Assembly (NCBI GenBank): GCA_017984435.1
Contig: JAGNZK010000005.1
Span: forward strand, 1-64,000
Origin: Nitrosomonas sp.
Lineage (GTDB): Bacteria; Pseudomonadota; Gammaproteobacteria; Burkholderiales; Nitrosomonadaceae
Direction of reading: 5' to 3'
DNA length: 64,000 nucleotides
Shown here: positions 59,770 through 64,000 of the stretch, one piece after another
How the letters are laid out: each line of letters opens with the position of its first letter
Numbering within the stretch: position 1 is the stretch's first letter
Notes under the pieces: model-generated
Seen by the model: only the letters and a program-made list of their open reading frames with translations
The model's database searches: none
What the model was told of the DNA's origin: nothing
Made by a program: the position numbers and the translations under genes

Positions 59770-62490
59770 TTAAAACTGATAACTCCACGTAGCTGCTAAT
59801 GATCCTTGACGATCCAATTGGAATCCGTTGAAATCACTCCTAACCGGTTGTATCCATTCAAAGCCGAAACGATTACCGGCAAACCGCCCGCCCGGGATGA
59901 TGGCATTCAGTCCCAACCCGATATCCCAGAATTGTCCGCCATAATTTGCGGGAAAATCCATCGGGCCAATCCGCGCGTTGAACGAATCAAAGTCGCGATG
60001 TATCGCACCTTGCAAGGTATACGCACCACGCACAGAAGCGGTCAGCCACTGTGTCAAGTCATAACCGCCCCAGGTGGTCGCTTGAAACATATCGCCCAAG
60101 CGATAACCGGATTTGTTTTTTTCTTCCAGGCGTTTGACGCCACTCAGTTGCGCACCCCAGGACCAGCGGCTTTTTTCACCGGCATACGTCAGGCTGGGCA
60201 TAAAATCCCAGGTACCGCTACCCAATTGCATGCCGAAATGGATCAATCCGCCGTCAATCTTGGCCATGCGACGTAACTCGATATCCACCTTTCCGGTCGG
60301 CGCACTGAGTCCAAGATTCATATGGACACGATGACCTGGAATATTAATCAGCTTCACTAACGATGAAAAATAAGTATCCCCAACCGCACCGGTTTCATGA
60401 CCTGCCGCGCCGGTATGTTCGTGCACACCCGGTACGGGGGGCGGGGCTCCGGACAGTCTGCGCAGATTCATATCCATGTCCATGAATGTGGGCATCAGCA
60501 TCACGTTCCACCATTTGGTGGGTGCATACATAATGTCGAGCATATGCATGCGCATATTCATAAAAGTCGGCGTAAACCGACACGGCACTGCATCGCTACA
60601 ACCCTGATCGACGATGATCTGGTCAGCTATACTATGGGCACCATGCATCATATTTCCACCGGTCCAGTTATACATAAATCGGTATCCCGCCATGAAATCC
60701 CCCGGTTTATCGAGCATATGACCAAACATGATACCTGCGGGGGGAATTTTGTGATGGTGATGCGAGGAAGTATGCACATGGGATCCGGAAGATCCGCTGG
60801 AACCTCCCATCGGCAGAGAAGTAGTCGGCTCAATATCAAACTTTATTGCGGCATTCGCCACATAGTAATCAAAATCGGCAAAACTGTTATTGCCGCTGCC
60901 GATCTGCATCGAGCTGGCGCGGGTGTAGTATTCAAAACCGGCTTCCAGCGCAACGCCTTTGCCAAGCATTTTACTCAATACCACGCCACCGCTTAATGCG
61001 CCAAAACCCGCCAGACGATGATCACTGGAAAAATTCTCGGGTAATTTCCCGGCATCATAAGTAACGAATTTGGGTTGCACGGTTTGAGACAAGGCATCGT
61101 CAATTCGATTGCCGTTCTGGTCTACATAATTAAAAAAACCGTCTCGAAAATATTGCTCATTAGGATTCTTGGGATTGAAAAAGATTTCTCGTCCTAGATT
61201 ATCAACTGCTTGTTTTTGAAAAACTTGTTGTGAGAATAAATAAGGCCGATAAAAACTGGCAGCATCTTGCGAGTAATAGCGAATACGCGGTGTCAATGTC
61301 CATCCGTTACCAAGCGGCTGTACCCAATTTGCATCAAAGGTATGGGTATTGATGCCCCAATCGTCTACCGACAACCGGTAACCAAGATGCAATGCCGCAT
61401 TAAACGGGCTGATATATTGAATATATTTTGTGTTTAAGGCCACCTGATTACGAATATCCGGGCGCTGCTCAATCAGTGCGCGTACCTTCCCAGTAACTAA
61501 GCCTGATTGCCCATTGTTCAATTCAGCCGGATCAATAAAAATAACCGACATCGTTTTATAAGGATTCTCCTGAAAACCATTGCTATGGGTATAACCGATA
61601 TTGACATCCAGCAATGCATTCTTGGTCAACACCTGCGACACACCGACATTCGTCACCCAATCCTGCCGATTACCTTGCAGGATCTCAGAACCACCACGAT
61701 TTACAATTTGTGACGCATAGGCAGTCTTCGTAATATAAGGGGATGAATCATGATCCAGGATTGCGCCGATTTCACTATGCGTATACCCGCCATTAAATTT
61801 AACGCTGGTCAATTTTTGGTTAAAATCAAGACGCCCACCGATACTGCCAAAACTTGACTTATAGTCACGCTCTCGTGAAAAACCACCTGCCACATTGATG
61901 GCCACTTCATTCCATTCATGACTTAAACCGAAAGTGGCTTGGCGACGTGTTTCCGGCGAGGCTGACGACATGACCATCACGGATCGGGGATCGACGACTC
62001 CCGATGATTGTTTCGTGATGGGATCTCGTCCAATCGGATTTAAATCACGGTCTAATAACACATTGCTCTGTAGAAGCGGAGATGCGCCAACCACCACCCC
62101 ATTATTGAAATATGCACGATTACCGCCATCGGTAGCCAATGGTGTTGTTGTTACGGGTGTCGCGCCCGACCAGGTATCCTGTGTATAACCAAAAGTAAAT
62201 TTGGTGCGATCAGTCAGAGAGAAAATACCACTGCCATGCAAAACGTCGGCACTGATGGGTTTTAGGCTGGGAACGCCATACAGATTACGCTCGCCTTCCT
62301 GGTAGCGGCTATATTGAAAATTAATCCGGTCTTTTCCGATAGCATGTCCAGGTGTGATTAACAAACCAGGCAATACCAATGCGGCAGAAGTAAGTGCGTG
62401 AAGCGTATTCCGTGATTTTACAGGTGGTGCTTCCAAAGTACCCGATTGATGGCTGCTGCCCTGACGCAAGGGCATACTATTTCGTTGCAA
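59770..62490 (-). CDS. DUF3570 protein fused to a second outer-membrane barrel
   Basis: A 906-residue exported protein. After a hydrophobic signal (about 30-50, ending GHA), residues about 50-590 resemble DUF3570 outer-membrane barrels. A His/Ser linker (SGSSGSHVHTSSHHHHK) leads to a second region (about 615-906) like Met/His-rich outer-membrane 'transporter' proteins, with FGHMLDKPGDFMAGYRFMYN, MRMHMLDIMYAP and FMDMDMNL. It ends in Phe (TWSYQF), as BAM substrates do. The fusion and the barrel reading are by eye. The TTG start at 62490 has AGGTG well placed; an ATG at 62475 does not. It is last in an operon with DUF4266 and thioredoxin genes. Confidence 0.75.
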   Translation of the reverse strand: MQRNSMPLRQGSSHQSGTLEAPPVKSRNTLHALTSAALVLPGLLITPGHAIGKDRINFQYSRYQEGERNLYGVPSLKPISADVLHGSGIFSLTDRTKFTFGYTQDTWSGATPVTTTPLATDGGNRAYFNNGVVVGASPLLQSNVLLDRDLNPIGRDPITKQSSGVVDPRSVMVMSSASPETRRQATFGLSHEWNEVAINVAGGFSRERDYKSSFGSIGGRLDFNQKLTSVKFNGGYTHSEIGAILDHDSSPYITKTAYASQIVNRGGSEILQGNRQDWVTNVGVSQVLTKNALLDVNIGYTHSNGFQENPYKTMSVIFIDPAELNNGQSGLVTGKVRALIEQRPDIRNQVALNTKYIQYISPFNAALHLGYRLSVDDWGINTHTFDANWVQPLGNGWTLTPRIRYYSQDAASFYRPYLFSQQVFQKQAVDNLGREIFFNPKNPNEQYFRDGFFNYVDQNGNRIDDALSQTVQPKFVTYDAGKLPENFSSDHRLAGFGALSGGVVLSKMLGKGVALEAGFEYYTRASSMQIGSGNNSFADFDYYVANAAIKFDIEPTTSLPMGGSSGSSGSHVHTSSHHHHKIPPAGIMFGHMLDKPGDFMAGYRFMYNWTGGNMMHGAHSIADQIIVDQGCSDAVPCRFTPTFMNMRMHMLDIMYAPTKWWNVMLMPTFMDMDMNLRRLSGAPPPVPGVHEHTGAAGHETGAVGDTYFSSLVKLINIPGHRVHMNLGLSAPTGKVDIELRRMAKIDGGLIHFGMQLGSGTWDFMPSLTYAGEKSRWSWGAQLSGVKRLEEKNKSGYRLGDMFQATTWGGYDLTQWLTASVRGAYTLQGAIHRDFDSFNARIGPMDFPANYGGQFWDIGLGLNAIIPGGRFAGNRFGFEWIQPVRSDFNGFQLDRQGSLAATWSYQF

Positions 62491-62527
62491 ATTTTATTCA
62501 CCTGAAAAAATCTTAACGGGGATTCGC

Positions 62528-62761
62528 TTAATAACAACCACATCCACCGCCACCCGAAGAGGATTTATGGCTTGGCGCTGCTTCGCGACTGCTGTAGTTA
62601 TGCGATTGTAATTCACTTTGCAGAGGATGTGGATCCAGTTCCATCTCAGGTTTCGCAAGAATGCCACGTTCCCATGGTGCGATATTGACACAACCGGTTC
62701 CCCCAATACCCATTGCGAGTATGGATCCGAGAATCGTTGCATAATAGCGAATTTTTCTCAT
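62528..62761 (-). CDS. DUF4266 small lipoprotein-like protein
   Basis: A 77-residue exported protein. Residues 1-24 look like a lipoprotein signal with Cys24 (GIGGTGC). NIAPWERGILAKPEMELDPH is the DUF4266 core. The end is GGGGCGCY, with Cys74 and Cys76 in a glycine run. The ATG at 62761 starts the signal; a longer form is possible. It is separated by 37 bases from the DUF3570 gene downstream and by 27 from the thioredoxin gene upstream. The function is not established. Confidence 0.85.
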   Translation of the reverse strand: MRKIRYYATILGSILAMGIGGTGCVNIAPWERGILAKPEMELDPHPLQSELQSHNYSSREAAPSHKSSSGGGGCGCY

Positions 62762-62788
62762 GAAGTAATACAAATATAAAAAATCCCT

Positions 62789-63298
62789 CTATTTCTCAGG
62801 TTCCATCACCAATTGCGTAATCAATTCACGCAATTTCTCAGATTCATCCGGGCGGAACCCTTGATGAATATGACGAATGTTCCCTTTCCGATCAATCAAA
62901 TAGGAAGTTGGCATTGCCATTACCTCAAGACCTTTGGCGCATTGCTTACTTGGATCCGCAACAATCGAAAAATCGACTGGATTTTTAGCAAGAAAATCCT
63001 CAGCGTCTGCAATTTTCTCATCCAGATTGATACCAATTACGTGCAGACCTTTATCTTTCAATTCATGATCCAGTTGATTTAGAAAAGGAAAAGACTTGAC
63101 GCAGGGAGGACACCAGGATGCCCAGAAATCCATGTAGACAACTTTTCCCTTAAATTCTTGTAAATCATGCGCAGGCTTGCCATCTAATGTCGTTAATGCA
63201 CAAGCAGACGATACCTGTTCCAAATGCTCCGCGAATGAAGTTTTCACCAACAAAACCAGCATCGCAAACACAAAACATAGTAATTTTATTTTCTTCAT
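62789..63298 (-). CDS. TlpA-like periplasmic thioredoxin
   Basis: A 169-residue exported thiol-disulfide protein. A signal peptide (about 1-23, ending SFA) precedes a thioredoxin fold with WCPPC (Cys63, Cys66) and the cis-proline in AMPTSYLID. WCPPC is common in TlpA/ResA reductases. The start at 63298 gives the signal; an upstream in-frame start only adds 12 hydrophilic residues. A natural client is the neighbouring DUF4266 protein with its paired C-terminal cysteines, which is an inference. Confidence 0.9.
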   Translation of the reverse strand: MKKIKLLCFVFAMLVLLVKTSFAEHLEQVSSACALTTLDGKPAHDLQEFKGKVVYMDFWASWCPPCVKSFPFLNQLDHELKDKGLHVIGINLDEKIADAEDFLAKNPVDFSIVADPSKQCAKGLEVMAMPTSYLIDRKGNIRHIHQGFRPDESEKLRELITQLVMEPEK

Positions 63299-63347
63299 TT
63301 GGGCATTACCTCGATTAATTGGGTTAATAGCCAATAAATCAATCCAC

Positions 63348-63806
63348 TCACTTAAACTGTTGAACAGTAATATCTGTTCCAGTATGTACGTTATTCGCTG
63401 TCATACAGTGATAACTGACCAAGAACGATCGCGCACCCGCACCGGTTTTGTTTACCAGCAATAAATATACGCCATTTCCGCCTTGCACACTGACTTCAGG
63501 ACTGGAATTCGTATCTCCTGAAACGAAATCGGTCGTGCTGATTGCACTATTGCCTTTGATGATTTGCAAATTAACCAACAGATTAGCTTGTGGTGGCGAA
63601 GTATCTCGGACACTGGCTACCAGATGATCCGCAGAACCATTGCCATCGTCAAAACAAGTTACTAAGGCATATCCGGTAAAGCTCGCGACATTACCATCGG
63701 GATCCATGGTAGCACCCGCATCATGCGCGCTACTTAATCCAGTATAGCCAGCTGCGACCATAATGAAAATCACTTGCAAATACTTTTGTACTTTGATTTT
63801 CCACAT
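63348..63806 (-). CDS. Secreted protein of unknown function
   Basis: A 152-residue protein with a clear signal peptide (about 1-27, GLSSA then HDAG). The mature part is small, with many Thr/Ser/Asn/Gly and beta-strand-like stretches. It has two cysteines (Cys51, Cys134) that could form one disulfide, plausibly served by the adjacent TlpA-like thioredoxin. I do not recognise the family. It appears to be the first gene of the operon, since a strong terminator lies just upstream. Confidence 0.75.
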   Translation of the reverse strand: MWKIKVQKYLQVIFIMVAAGYTGLSSAHDAGATMDPDGNVASFTGYALVTCFDDGNGSADHLVASVRDTSPPQANLLVNLQIIKGNSAISTTDFVSGDTNSSPEVSVQGGNGVYLLLVNKTGAGARSFLVSYHCMTANNVHTGTDITVQQFK

Positions 63807-63868
63807 TTTATCAATCCTCTATCACTGTTAGGTGTTCATATTGGCGCAAACAGTTTTTGTAGTTTCTT

Positions 63869-63911
63869 AAAAAAACCTCGCTCTAAATAAGGAAGGAGGA
63901 AAGAGCGAGGG
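63869..63911 (-). terminator. Rho-independent terminator (minus strand)
   Basis: Read on the minus strand, CCTCGCTCT (63911-63903) pairs with AGAGCGAGG (63884-63876), a perfect 9-bp GC-rich stem, followed by TTTTTTT. It ends the transcript of the partial gene at 63949-64000 and insulates the operon at 59770-63806. Confidence 0.88.
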
Positions 63912-63948
63912 TCTTACAACATTAATTAGCGTTAAATACGCTGGCAAT

Positions 63949-64000
63949 TACTGTGGCCAAACTTGATTACCATCTAAAATGATCGGCATATCACGATTAA
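63949..64000 (-). CDS. C-terminal end of an unidentified protein (runs off window)
   Basis: The minus strand reads RDMPIILDGNQVWPQ and a TAA stop at 63951-63949. The frame is open to the window edge and is followed 38 bases on by a strong terminator, which supports it as a real gene end. Too little is present to name it. Confidence 0.6.

Noticed and set aside
60397-60996. 199-codon His-rich open frame on the plus strand
   Set aside because: It is the complement of the Met/His-rich part of the DUF3570 fusion gene; its His runs come from Met codons read backwards (CAT).
1-64000. CRISPR arrays, tRNA or rRNA genes, prophage modules
   Set aside because: Looked for regularly spaced repeats, cloverleaf-like runs and phage structural genes; none were seen.

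Overview
The window is bacterial chromosome, most likely from a betaproteobacterium of the Nitrosomonadaceae (Nitrosomonas-like). This is inferred from the moderately AT-rich sequence, from typically betaproteobacterial gene orders (der-bamB-TPR-hisS-ispG-rodZ-pilW-rlmN-ndk, and pepA-holC-small protein-valS), and from the style of the chemotaxis and flagellar genes. No rRNA, tRNA or nitrification gene is present to prove it.

Layout. 1-516: insertion-sequence debris, with an IS256-type end inserted into an IS3-type orfA fragment. 517-10348 (minus strand): chemotaxis genes mcp, cheW, an NlpC/P60 lipoprotein, cheB, cheD, cheR, cheA, cheY and a CheZ-like gene. 10496-17122 (minus): regulatory genes, namely a degenerate-EAL/HDOD protein, two diguanylate cyclases, and a NarL-type response regulator with its soluble histidine kinase. 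17423-24537 (plus): late flagellar genes fliC, flaG, fliD, fliS, fliT, a FliK-like gene, an FlhB C-terminal paralogue (FlhX type) and a PilZ/YcgR brake protein. 24590-26931 (minus): serB and an HDOD-GGDEF protein. 27188-35166 (plus): pepA, holC, a small unknown gene, valS, a frameshifted HD-GYP gene, prmC and grxD. 35247-46319 (minus): a YqaA-like membrane protein, a twice-deleted IS3 element, then der, bamB, a YfgM-like gene, hisS, ispG, rodZ, pilW, rlmN and ndk. 46456-48090 (minus): a DUF3025 protein and an EI24/CysZ-like membrane protein. 48387-49135 (plus): flgM-flgN behind a clear sigma-28 promoter. 49145-56979 (minus, listed downstream to upstream): motD, motC, fliA, flhG, flhF, flhA, flhB. 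57272-59665 (plus): a penicillin-acylase-family hydrolase. 59770-63806 (minus): an envelope operon encoding a small secreted protein, a TlpA-like thioredoxin, a DUF4266 lipoprotein ending GGGGCGCY, and a 906-residue double outer-membrane barrel. The last 50 bases are the end of another minus-strand gene, followed by a strong terminator.

How it fits together. Most of the first 26 kb and 48-57 kb serves swimming motility: receptor-to-CheA-to-CheY signalling with CheR/CheB/CheD adaptation, the filament and its chaperones, the FliA/FlgM late-gene switch, the export gate proteins FlhA/FlhB, the placement pair FlhF/FlhG and a MotCD stator. Cyclic-di-GMP enzymes and a PilZ brake are interleaved. The middle is core housekeeping. 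The least understood parts are the DUF3570-DUF4266-thioredoxin operon, the FliK-like/FlhX pair and the CheZ-like protein.
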